DNA of 64,000 bases, taken from positions 248,001-312,000 of the forward strand of contig CAZEHO010000002.1 of assembly GCA_964511945.1 (NCBI GenBank). Direction: 5' to 3'. The notes under the pieces were generated by a model. It had not been told where the DNA came from. It saw nothing but the letters and a program-made list of their open reading frames with translations, and did not search any database. The position numbers were made by a program, and so were the translations under genes. This document shows positions 52,514 through 60,981 of this stretch, piece after piece (position 1 is the stretch's first letter; every line of letters begins with the position of its first letter). The DNA is from CAZEHO01 sp964511945 (GTDB lineage Bacteria > Actinomycetota > Acidimicrobiia > Spongiisociales > UBA11373).

Positions 52514-52549
52514 GCCTGGGGGCGGCGCCTGAGGGTGCCGCCCCCAGGC
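52514..52549 (+). terminator. Terminator-like hairpin after the cytochrome gene
   Basis: A perfect 13-bp stem (52514-52526 with 52537-52549) with a 10-base loop lies 14 bases after the stop. It lacks a T run. The remaining bases to 52727 hold no supported gene; one frame reading AITEAYERADEGMFSAVCN may be a relic. Confidence 0.65.
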
Positions 52550-52727
52550 GCGGCCACGCTGCATCTCCGAGGGTGGTGCCACCCTGCCCGGTGCAGCGCT
52601 CGCGATCACCGAGGCATACGAGCGGGCCGACGAGGGCATGTTCAGTGCCGTCTGCAACCGGCCTACGTGTCTGAGAGTGCTGCCCCGGCCGCGTACCTCA
52701 GCGCCCTGGATTTCGGGAACGCTCTGC

Positions 52728-53966
52728 TCAGCGTGAAGGCGGCGCCGGCGCGGTGGCGGCTCGATCCGAGCCGGCCCATCGAGTCAGAGCAAGGGCGAGC
52801 ACCGCCGCAATCACCATGGCGAACGCAAACGGCGTGATCGTGCCGTCATAAGCCCGGTCGACGAAGGCTCCGAGAATCGCACCTCCGCCGGTTTGGGCCG
52901 TTCCGATCAGGGCGGCGGCAGTGCCGGCGACTGCGCCCATCGGTTCCATCGCCAGCGTGTTGAGGTTGGGGATGAGCAATGCATACGAGCCCAGTGCGAC
53001 CGCCAGGAACGGCACGACCAGCCAGAAGCCGGGGCGACCCGACGTGAGGAGCGCGATGAGGAGGAGGCTCGCGGCTCCTGAGAGATAGCCGGTCACGATC
53101 CAGCCCACCATGCGTCGGGAGCCGAAGCGGCGGACGATCCGCGCGTTGGCGAGTGCGCCGATGCCCATGAGCCCAGCGAAGCCGCCGAAGATCAGAGGGA
53201 ACTGATCCTCGAGATCGAACACGTCGGCCACGATCAGTTCGGATGTGGCCAGGTAGGAGACGAACGAGCCGAACAGGATCATCATTGCGAGGGCGTAGGC
53301 CATCGCCCTGCGCTGGCTGATCACGGCGGCCGCCGCCCGGCGGATCCCGCCGAAATCAAGATCGATGCGGTCGCGGGGATCGAGTGTTTCGGGGAGCCGG
53401 ATCGCCCACAGCGCAATTGCGCCGAGATACACGACGCAGAACCAGAACAGGCCTCGCCACGGAAGGAACGTGATGAGTGCAGCTCCCAGGGAGGGGGCCA
53501 TGACTGGCACCAGGATGAAGACCGCCATGATCAGCGACATCACCCGAGCCATCTCATCGCCTTCATGGGTGTCGCGAACGATCGCCAGCGTGAGCACTCG
53601 TGGCCCGGCTGCGCCGATACCCCAGAGGGCGCGGCCCGCCAGGAGGAGACCGAAACTGGGGGCGACCGCGGCGAAGATCGCCCCGAGTGTGTAGAGGCAG
53701 AAGCTCACATACAGCACCGGCTTGCGGCCGAAGCGGTCGGCAAACGGGCCGTAGAACACCTGGGCGACCGCCAACCCGATCATGAACGCGGTCACGATCG
53801 CGGCCGCTTCGGGCGAATCCGGATCCATGCCGAAGTCGCTCCGGATCTCACCGAAGGCGGGCAGCATCAGGTCGATCGACAACGCAGTCACCGCCATGGT
53901 GAGCGAAATGAGAGCGATCAGTTCGATGCGGCCGATGGCGCGCTGCGGATTGGGTCCGGTGTTCAT
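52728..53966 (-). CDS. MFS transporter, Bcr/CflA drug:H+ antiporter type
   Basis: From the ATG at 53966 the protein has 412 residues and 12 membrane segments. DLMLPAFGEIRSDFG, FYGPFADRFGRKPVLYVSF (the MFS loop 2-3 motif) and GRALWGIGAAGPRVLTLAIVRD match the Bcr/CflA group of multidrug or sulfonamide exporters. An earlier start at 54131 would add 55 polar residues that overlap another small frame. The substrate is not predictable. Confidence 0.85.
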   Translation of the reverse strand: MNTGPNPQRAIGRIELIALISLTMAVTALSIDLMLPAFGEIRSDFGMDPDSPEAAAIVTAFMIGLAVAQVFYGPFADRFGRKPVLYVSFCLYTLGAIFAAVAPSFGLLLAGRALWGIGAAGPRVLTLAIVRDTHEGDEMARVMSLIMAVFILVPVMAPSLGAALITFLPWRGLFWFCVVYLGAIALWAIRLPETLDPRDRIDLDFGGIRRAAAAVISQRRAMAYALAMMILFGSFVSYLATSELIVADVFDLEDQFPLIFGGFAGLMGIGALANARIVRRFGSRRMVGWIVTGYLSGAASLLLIALLTSGRPGFWLVVPFLAVALGSYALLIPNLNTLAMEPMGAVAGTAAALIGTAQTGGGAILGAFVDRAYDGTITPFAFAMVIAAVLALALTRWAGSDRAATAPAPPSR

Positions 53967-54078
53967 TGGGTGTGCCGAGGGTACCGGGGTGGTGCGAGCC
54001 CGAACCCGACGTGGGATTTCCGCCTCTGGCACAACCTCCCGGGTTCTGGCATTCCTGGTCACGGAGAGAGGAGTGGGC

Positions 54079-54385
54079 ATGGCGAAGAAGCCGAAGTGGA
54101 TGTTTCCCAACGGAAGGCCTGGAAGGCTCACCTGCGGTGACGATCACCCAGGACCTGGCGGATGCAGAAGCCGGTGCAACCATGAGCACGCAGTTCCACG
54201 TGGCGGTGATCCCCGACGACCCGGCCCCGTCCGGCTTCACTCTCACGCTCATCGGTGGCGCCGATGTCGAGATCTACAACAACTTGGAGAGCACCCCGCT
54301 GTTCCGGGCGTCATCGAGCTCAATCAGCTGCGACAATCCCGAGCCATTCTTCGTTTCGCTAGGGAAGCTCATCGTGGAGGAGTGA
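54079..54385 (+). pseudogene. Small frame, probably frameshifted (about 80-100 residues)
   Basis: An ATG at 54079 with a strong GAGAGGAG site reads MAKKPKWMFPNGRPGRLT, after which that frame turns non-protein-like. Another frame then takes over from about 54137 (VTITQDLADAEAGAT, MSTQFHVAVIPDDPAPSG) and ends at 54385. Either one gene has a frameshift here or two tiny genes exist, the second with GTG 54137 or ATG 54182. No family is recognised. Confidence 0.35.
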
Positions 54386-54421
54386 TCCGGCATCCTCCGG
54401 CTCCCGATACCGTACGGATCG

Positions 54422-55312
54422 ATGCGACGCGTCGCCCTCACCTCCATCATTGCCCTCGCCCTTGTCACGGCGGCCTGCGCCGGTCCACCGACGGCAGAGC
54501 AGTGTGCGGACCGCCTCGAGATAACCCTGACGTATCCCCGGATCGACCAGAGCGACGGGGCCGTCGCCGCGGTCCGCAGCGGGTCGACCGAGGTGAGGCT
54601 GATCTCGGTGGCCACCGCCGATCGAGTGGAAGCCGACATCGCCGCAGCCGGATCCATTGATGTCACCCTCAACCCGGACGGCTCCCGGCTCGTTGAGAGC
54701 ACGGAGCCGGACCACGAACTGGCCGTCGTCGATGTCGCCACGGGGCAACGGACCCCACTCGGAGTCGTCGGGATCCGACCGGCCTGGTCGCCGGACGGCT
54801 CCAGGATCGCCTACGCCGCGTTGGACGGGGCGATCTGGGTGGTCGAACCCGATGGGTCGAATTCGCTTCGCCTGTCGGATCGGGATGCCGGCTCACCCTC
54901 GTGGTCGCTCGACGGCGCTCAGCTCGCCATCTCCGTGGACGCCGAACCCGGTGCCCTCGGGTTCGAGGCGATCCACGTGATGGATTCCACTGGGTCCGGG
55001 GATGAGCGGGTGGCTCGAGGGGTCACGCTCGATGCTCCCTCGTGGTCACCGGACGGGACCCGCCTCGCCTTCCATGACTTCGACGGGATCAACATCAGCT
55101 GTGCAGACGGTGCCCTCGCTTATGAGGTGGCCGCGGACGGACTGTTCCCGGTCTGGTCGCCGGACGGTACGCAGGTCGTCTTCACGTCGACCTCCGATCA
55201 GCGGGGAGGTCCCGGGTTGTTCGTCATAGACGCCCTCGGCGGGACGCCGATCCGATTGACCGACGACGCCGGCGATATCGCGGTGGCGTGGTTCGAGGAT
55301 GCCTGGCCTTGA
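54422..55312 (+). CDS. TolB-like beta-propeller lipoprotein
   Basis: The 296-residue protein has a lipobox (VTAAC, Cys 19) and then repeated PD40/TolB units, seen as PAWSPDGSRIAYA, PSWSLDGAQLAIS, PSWSPDGTRLAFH and PVWSPDGTQVVFT. That is a six-bladed propeller or close to it, located on the outer face of the membrane. Such proteins bind other proteins or peptides; no partner such as Pal is near. Confidence 0.85.
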   Translation: MRRVALTSIIALALVTAACAGPPTAEQCADRLEITLTYPRIDQSDGAVAAVRSGSTEVRLISVATADRVEADIAAAGSIDVTLNPDGSRLVESTEPDHELAVVDVATGQRTPLGVVGIRPAWSPDGSRIAYAALDGAIWVVEPDGSNSLRLSDRDAGSPSWSLDGAQLAISVDAEPGALGFEAIHVMDSTGSGDERVARGVTLDAPSWSPDGTRLAFHDFDGINISCADGALAYEVAADGLFPVWSPDGTQVVFTSTSDQRGGPGLFVIDALGGTPIRLTDDAGDIAVAWFEDAWP

Positions 55313-55345
55313 TAGGCTCATCGGGCGGGGTGGGCCAGGAGGAGT

Positions 55346-56056
55346 ATGCGGCGCTGGAGTAGTGCATTCTGTGTGGTGATCATGGTGATCGCCGGCCCGG
55401 CCACCCCCGCGCCGGCCGAGACTCCGTCGATCCGGGTCGCCCCCCGTCCGGGGAATGTCGCCCTGACCTTCGACGACGGGCCGCATCCGGTGTGGACTCC
55501 GATAGTGCTCGACATCCTCGATGCCTTTGGGGTGAAGGCAACGTTCTTCGTGGCGGGATTCCGGGTCCAGGAGCACCCCGAAATCGTGGCCGACATCGCA
55601 GCGCGGGGACACTCGGTTCAGAACCACACCTTCGGGCACGAGAACCTCGTCGAGTACGGCAATCGCACCATCGTATGGACGATCGAGGAGGGGAACCGGG
55701 TCATTCGCGAAGCGACCGGCGCGATGCCGACATGTCTGCGCCCACCATTTGGATCGGTGAGCCGCCGGGTTGAGGACGTCATCACCGATCGCGGACTCGA
55801 GATTGTCATGTGGGACATCAACACCCGGGACTACGCCCACAACTCGGCGTCGGCCGCCGTGACCCACGCACTCCGGTCGGAACCCGGTGACGTCATCCTG
55901 GCGCACGACATCCACGGGTACCTCTGGGTGCACGCGCTGCCGCTCGTGATCGAGGAGTTGCAGGCGCGAGGAATCGGGTTTGACACGCTGTGCGAGCGAC
56001 CCACTCCGACCGGCATGGGCCTCCGCTGGCCCGCCCTGCAGCTCTGGCCGCGCTGA
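55346..56056 (+). CDS. Secreted polysaccharide deacetylase (NodB domain)
   Basis: The 236-residue protein has a signal peptide (to PAPAE) and a complete NodB domain: VALTFDDGPHP (catalytic base D43, metal D44), SVQNHTFGH (H94 and H98, metal), RPPFGSVSRRV and ILAHDIHG (catalytic His). It removes N-acetyl groups from cell-wall or exopolysaccharide sugars outside the cell. Confidence 0.92.
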   Translation: MRRWSSAFCVVIMVIAGPATPAPAETPSIRVAPRPGNVALTFDDGPHPVWTPIVLDILDAFGVKATFFVAGFRVQEHPEIVADIAARGHSVQNHTFGHENLVEYGNRTIVWTIEEGNRVIREATGAMPTCLRPPFGSVSRRVEDVITDRGLEIVMWDINTRDYAHNSASAAVTHALRSEPGDVILAHDIHGYLWVHALPLVIEELQARGIGFDTLCERPTPTGMGLRWPALQLWPR

Positions 56057-56163
56057 ACCGACCTGTCGGCGACCCGACATTGCGGTCGTCGCGGGGGAGT
56101 GCATCGGCGTTCTCCTAGTACGAGGGTCTCCTCCCCCCTCCGGTTGGCAACTCGGGTGGCCCG

Positions 56164-56409
56164 TCACTGCGGTGGCGGGCCACCCAGGTCGTCCTCCAGG
56201 GGTTTCACCCAAAGCTCCGACCGGGCTGTGACCGCGAAGCCGAGCTGCCGGTAGAACTCCTGATCCGAGCCGACCCAGGCGACCGTCGCACCCTCGGAGC
56301 GAGCCCGGCGCAGTGTTTCGGCGACGGCCGCCGAACCGAGCCCCATCCGCCGAGAGTCGGGATCGGTGGCGACCGGATCCACGTAGGCCACCTCCGCGAG
56401 CGCTCTGCA
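56164..56409 (-). pseudogene. C-terminal half of a GNAT acetyltransferase
   Basis: The minus strand reads VAYVDPVATDPDSRRMGLGSAAVA and later GATVAWVGSDQEFYRQLGF, the acetyl-CoA-binding motif A and the B motif of GNAT enzymes. The N-terminal half is missing: a TAA stands in frame six codons before the first possible start (GTG, 56391). It is therefore a truncated relic of a longer N-acetyltransferase. Confidence 0.6.
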
Positions 56410-56631
56410 TTAGATGGCGGCCCGGGATCTCCTCAGGCGGGGCATTCCGGTCCAGGTGCATCTCGCGGAATCCCGCTCAGCCTCACCCTGAGGTTGAGGT
56501 TCAAGGTGGATGGCATTCGGCCCGGCTGGACGGCGAATGGTGCACGATCGGGTCCCCAAAGGGCCTAACGGCTCTATCCGAATCGGCCCGTTCTGAAAAG
56601 GTGAAGGCGGTCGTCGAACGGTGAGTGTGTC

Positions 56632-58794
56632 ATGTCCGGTGCGAGTGGTTGGTTCAGAGAAGTGGTCCCGCGACCGCGGTCGATCGTCGTGATGATCGCC
56701 GTATTCATCATGGTGCTGGCGATCGTCGGGGTTCCGGCTGCCGCAGCGCTGACCGACGCCGACGGCGATGGGATCGCCGACGCCTTGGACAACTGTGACG
56801 CACCGAATCCGTTGCAGCTCGATGCGGACTGGGACGGTGTCGGGGATCGTTGTGAGTCCGGCGCGATCGAGGCCGAAAGCTTCGACGGCACACCCGGCAA
56901 TGACGTGGTCTTCGGCACCGAGAGCGACAACGTTCTCGCTGGCCTCGCCGGTCGCGATGCGCTTTACGGAGAACCCGGCGACGACGAGCTCAACGGCGGG
57001 CAAGGTCCCGACGTGATCGTCGGTGGCCCGGGCAACGACCTCCTCACCGGTGGCCCGGCCTGCGACGTGTTCGGATTCGATCGCCTGGAGGTCCAGGAGG
57101 ATCGGCTCCGTGATTTCCGGCCCGGGGTCGATTGGTTCCGCTTCGCCCCGCACGACGACGAGGATCACTTCGACCTTTCCTTCAGCGTTGCCGGCGACGA
57201 TCTGATCGCCACCTGGAGCCATGACGGCGAGCCCACTACGGAGCTGACGTTCGAAGGTCTGGGTTCACTCGAGACGATCGACTTCGACACCAGACCCTGC
57301 CCGTGCATGGGGCCGGCACCGGATGGTGATGTGTTTGCAGGCACCGCCGGGAACGACTTCATCTGCGGCACGGAAGTAGAGGACATCATCGCCGGGGATC
57401 CGATCCCCGATCTGACCGGTGGGGCTCGCGGCGGGCACGACGTCATCCTGGGTCGCGGCGGCGACGACTACATCGCCGGCGACGCTCCGTGGCTCGATGG
57501 GGGACTCGGCGGCCACGACGTGCTGGTGGGCGCGGGCGGTTGGGATGCGCTCCTCGGCGACGGCGAATTGATGCTCAACGGTTCGGTCGGCGGGAACGAC
57601 ACGATCTTCGGCGGCCCCGGCGACGACTGGGTCGACGGCGATGCGGACTACATGGAACTCTCGACCGGCGGCGACGACACGATCTTCGGAGGCCCCGGCT
57701 TCGACGAGTTGTTCGGTGACGGCTGGTACATGAGCCGCTCCGTCGGCGGCGACGACTTCATCGATGCCGGAGCCAGCGACGACACAGACCGCGTGTTCGG
57801 TGATGCCGACTTGATGGATGACGGATCGGTCGGCGGCAACGATGTCTTGCGTGGTGGGCCCGGGGACGATGACATCTACGGCGACGCGTTCGAGACCTAC
57901 GACTCCGTCGGCGGCAACGACACCATCGAAGGGGGTCCGGGCGACGACTACATCGGTGGCGATGGCTACCGGACCCTGGACGCTTCGGTCGGTGGTGACG
58001 ACATCATCTCGGGGGGTGAAGGCAGCGACGCGATCGGCGGTGACTCCATGATGCGGATGGAGAACGGCTCGATCGGTGGCGACGACATCCTGAACGGCGG
58101 ACCCGGCGACGACGGCCTCCTGGGCGAGGCCAGCATGGGTTACGGCATCATCGGGGGCGATGACACTCTCAACGGAGGCCCGGGGGACGACAAGCTGACC
58201 GGCGACGCCAGCAGCAATGTGGACGGATCGGTGGCCGGCGACGACACGCTGTCCGGCGGCGAGGGTGACGACCGGATCAAGGGTGACGGCCGGCTCTCGG
58301 ACGGTTCGATCGGCGGTGACGACACGATCGACGGTGGTCCCGGGAACGACACGATCGAGGGTGACGGCACCCTCAAGGACACGTCGGTGGGCGGCGACGA
58401 CACGATCACCGGTGGTCCTGGTGATGACACGATCTCCGGCGATGCTGAGTCGGTCGCGGCAACCGCCACCGCCGGATCGGACACATTCGTCTATGACGCC
58501 TCGGCCAACGAGGGCAACGACACCATCAAGGACGCCGGGGTGAACGGGGTCGAGGACACGTTGCGGTTCGACAACGTGGCCGACGTCAACGGTGGCGGGG
58601 TCGATATCTCCGACATGGAGCAGCTCGCCGACGTCGTCGACGACGGGACCGATGTCACCGTGACGGTGTTCAGCGATCCCACCGAGACGACGGTGAATAC
58701 CACGATCACGATTGAGGGGATTGGGACCGGAGCGATCAACTCGGTTGCGGCGCTCGACGCCACCGCTGCGGTGGCCGTGGTGGTGGCGCCCTAG
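56632..58794 (+). CDS. Secreted RTX-type calcium-binding repeat protein
   Basis: The 720-residue protein has a membrane or signal segment (about 17-39), a thrombospondin type-3-like calcium repeat (DADGDGIADALDNCDAPNP, 42-60), then two sets of RTX nonapeptides. The first set is GTPGNDVVFGTESDN, EPGDDELNGG. The second and longer is a 20-26-residue unit with DGSVGGNDTI, GGPGDDxIxGD (about 265-610). An Ala/Val-rich, calcium-free domain ends the protein. RTX repeats fold on calcium outside the cell and usually need type I secretion in Gram-negatives; here a Sec signal is present. No enzyme domain is seen, so a structural or adhesive role is likely. Confidence 0.88.
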   Translation: MSGASGWFREVVPRPRSIVVMIAVFIMVLAIVGVPAAAALTDADGDGIADALDNCDAPNPLQLDADWDGVGDRCESGAIEAESFDGTPGNDVVFGTESDNVLAGLAGRDALYGEPGDDELNGGQGPDVIVGGPGNDLLTGGPACDVFGFDRLEVQEDRLRDFRPGVDWFRFAPHDDEDHFDLSFSVAGDDLIATWSHDGEPTTELTFEGLGSLETIDFDTRPCPCMGPAPDGDVFAGTAGNDFICGTEVEDIIAGDPIPDLTGGARGGHDVILGRGGDDYIAGDAPWLDGGLGGHDVLVGAGGWDALLGDGELMLNGSVGGNDTIFGGPGDDWVDGDADYMELSTGGDDTIFGGPGFDELFGDGWYMSRSVGGDDFIDAGASDDTDRVFGDADLMDDGSVGGNDVLRGGPGDDDIYGDAFETYDSVGGNDTIEGGPGDDYIGGDGYRTLDASVGGDDIISGGEGSDAIGGDSMMRMENGSIGGDDILNGGPGDDGLLGEASMGYGIIGGDDTLNGGPGDDKLTGDASSNVDGSVAGDDTLSGGEGDDRIKGDGRLSDGSIGGDDTIDGGPGNDTIEGDGTLKDTSVGGDDTITGGPGDDTISGDAESVAATATAGSDTFVYDASANEGNDTIKDAGVNGVEDTLRFDNVADVNGGGVDISDMEQLADVVDDGTDVTVTVFSDPTETTVNTTITIEGIGTGAINSVAALDATAAVAVVVAP

Positions 58795-59040
58795 CAGCTC
58801 TCCGGGGCCGGGGTCCTTGCCCGCCGATCGTCCCTGAGATCGAAGATCTCCGGGGTCGCCTGAAAGGCAGCCCCGGTGTGATCAATGCCCTCGTAGACCG
58901 AACCGGTTGCTCTGCAGTTCCCAGCGGAACCAGTACCGCTGCGTCGTTCCCGCCAGTTCCCGGCGAGTTCTCGTCGAGCAGTGCCGTCCATGGATCGTCA
59001 TCACCGCTGCATCCGGCGGCGATGAGTAGCAGGCCGGCCG
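58795..59040 (-). pseudogene. Possible degenerate small lipoprotein
   Basis: On the minus strand one frame reads LLLIAAGCSGDDDPWTALLD, an obvious lipoprotein signal end, but has no start codon in the right place. Two other frames pick up protein-like text downstream (RYWFRWELQSNRFG, then SVYEGIDHTGAAFQATPEIF and a stop at 58792). Two frameshifts would be needed to join them, so if this was a gene it is broken. Confidence 0.25.
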
Positions 59041-59055
59041 GCCACGCCGCTCATC

Positions 59056-60981
59056 TCATGCGTTGAAACCGATGTCGCGAAGCCGCGCCCTGATTCCGGG
59101 ATCCCGGAGCAGGTCTCGCAGCGCAGCGACTGCGGGCCGGTCCCAGCGGTCCTCGCGGATCGCCAGGTCGTACTGCTCGTCCTGGATGAAGAGGAACTCG
59201 AGGCCGGCGCCGGCGGCGACGGTATCGAGCGTGACTCCCCAATCGGCCCGGCCCTGAGCGATTGCGGCGGCGACCGCGTGGTGGGTACGGGGCTGGTGCA
59301 CGTACCCCTCGGGACGGTCTCCGTCGAGGAGTCGGTCGATCAGCACCCGGGTACCGCTCCCCGGATTGCGGTTCACCATGCGCATCCTTCGGGCGGCAGC
59401 CAGGAACTCCCGCACCGAACCGGCCGAGCTGAGATCCCCGGGCCCAAAGGCGAAACCCTGGCGGCGGCCGTACCCGCGCTCCAGGCGAACCCCGTCGGGG
59501 AGGAACGAGGTGTTGTAGACGCCGGCATCGTCCATGAGGTGGGTACCGGCAACGTCTCCTTCACCACGGCCCAGGGCCGCGAGACCGGCGGTCGATCCGA
59601 CCGGGATCGCTTTGACCTCGAGTCCACGGTCTGCGAGGACCCCGATCATCTCGTCGAGGCCGACGCAGTGGCTTCCAATGATCACCAGATCTGCCGGCTT
59701 CGCCGAGTGCTGGATCAGGCGCACGGCGACACGTTCGCCCTCATCGATGTACTCGGTGGTATCGGGGATTCGCACGAAGCCATCCGCCCTGGCGAACGCC
59801 GTGACGCTCCCCGAACCGGCCCCGAGGGGATAGGCGGACAGGCCCCGTTCCCCTTCGACGAGATCAACCAGGGTGTATTCCGTCCGCCCCGGGACCGACG
59901 TGATCCGGAACGGGGCGGTGGCCGGAACCTCTCGTGCCTGTTCGGCGCGAAGCCCGGCGAGGCGGCGGAGCAGTGGGGCCACGAACTCATGGAAGGTGAA
60001 GACCGCCGACGTCGGGAATCCGGGCAGGACCACGACCGGCCGGCCGGCGATCACCGACAGCAGGATCGGTTTGCCCGGCTTCAGCGCGACGCCGTGGACC
60101 ACGACACCGGGCGAGTCGGGCAGCTCCCGGGCGAGACGCTCGACCACGGTTGCGTTCAGGTCGCCCTCTCCCTTTGAGGTGCCTCCAGACAGCAGGAGGA
60201 CGTCGGCGTGGTCGTCGCCGGTGAGCAGATTCCGCACCAGCGCCTCGAGCCGTTCCTCGTCGTCGGGAACGATGCCGCAGGGCACGGGCTCGCAGCCGAG
60301 TTGCTTCACCGCATCGAGCAGGATGCGCTGGTTCGAGTCGAAGACCTGGCCCACTGCGAGCTCCGAGCCCGGGGCAATGATCTCGTCACCGGTTGAGAGG
60401 ACGGCCACCCGGGGACGCCGCACCACCTCGACCTCATCGACGCCGATGGAGGCAAGAACGCCGGTCTCGCGCGAACTCAGGAGTGACCCGCGCAGCATCA
60501 CCACGTCGCCTCGTCCGATGTCGGATCCGGCAAAGGTGATCATGCCGCCGGGTACCGCGGCCCGCGACACCACCAGGTCATTCCCGTCGGGCTCGGTGTC
60601 CTCGACCATCACGACTGCGTCGGCGCCGCGTGGAATGACACCGCCGGTAGCGATCTGGACGGCCGTGCCGGGCTCGACCTCGAACCCTGCGGGGGGTGCG
60701 GCGCCGGCCGCGAGTGACACGTCGGCAATCCGGAGCCGGATCGGTTCCAGTTCTTCGGCGCCGAAGGTGTCGGCGGCCCGCACGGCGAATCCGTCGACGT
60801 TGCTGCGGTCGAAGGCAGGCACGTCGATCCGGGCCCTGACGTCGGAGAACAGCACCCTGCCGAGGGCTTCATCGAGCGGCACGTTCTCAGGGGTCCGGCT
60901 CAGGTGTGCGGTGGCCGCGTCGAATCGGCGGTGGGCTTCGGACTCGACGACGACATCGAGGAACTGGCGCTGCTTCACCAT
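59056..60981 (-). CDS. MoeA fused to a periplasmic-binding-protein-like domain
   Basis: The 641-residue protein has a complete MoeA (about 1-410: VPAFDRSNVDGFAV, IATGGVIPRGADAVVMVE, AVLSTGDEII, LLSGGTSKGEGD, PGKPILLSV, VVLPGFPTSAVFTFHEF) and then a second domain (about 420-641) beginning ADLVIIGSHCVGLDEMI. That domain is type-II periplasmic binding protein-like, with GSTAGLAALGRGEGDVAGTHL, MVNRNPGSGTRVLID and RADWGVTLDTVAAGAGL, the kind used to bind molybdate or tungstate. No signal peptide is present, so it acts in the cytoplasm. It follows a MoaD-MoeA gene with a seven-base overlap. Confidence 0.9.
   Translation of the reverse strand: MVKQRQFLDVVVESEAHRRFDAATAHLSRTPENVPLDEALGRVLFSDVRARIDVPAFDRSNVDGFAVRAADTFGAEELEPIRLRIADVSLAAGAAPPAGFEVEPGTAVQIATGGVIPRGADAVVMVEDTEPDGNDLVVSRAAVPGGMITFAGSDIGRGDVVMLRGSLLSSRETGVLASIGVDEVEVVRRPRVAVLSTGDEIIAPGSELAVGQVFDSNQRILLDAVKQLGCEPVPCGIVPDDEERLEALVRNLLTGDDHADVLLLSGGTSKGEGDLNATVVERLARELPDSPGVVVHGVALKPGKPILLSVIAGRPVVVLPGFPTSAVFTFHEFVAPLLRRLAGLRAEQAREVPATAPFRITSVPGRTEYTLVDLVEGERGLSAYPLGAGSGSVTAFARADGFVRIPDTTEYIDEGERVAVRLIQHSAKPADLVIIGSHCVGLDEMIGVLADRGLEVKAIPVGSTAGLAALGRGEGDVAGTHLMDDAGVYNTSFLPDGVRLERGYGRRQGFAFGPGDLSSAGSVREFLAAARRMRMVNRNPGSGTRVLIDRLLDGDRPEGYVHQPRTHHAVAAAIAQGRADWGVTLDTVAAGAGLEFLFIQDEQYDLAIREDRWDRPAVAALRDLLRDPGIRARLRDIGFNA

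Noticed and set aside
52555..52727. A gene in the gap after the cytochrome
   Set aside because: One frame has a short protein-like run (AITEAYERADEGMFSAVCN) but no start and a rapid stop; only a relic is possible.
58878..59066. Plus-strand 62-codon frame between the RTX and MoeA genes
   Set aside because: Composition is Ser/Pro/His-rich without features, and the opposite strand shows a lipoprotein-like trace.
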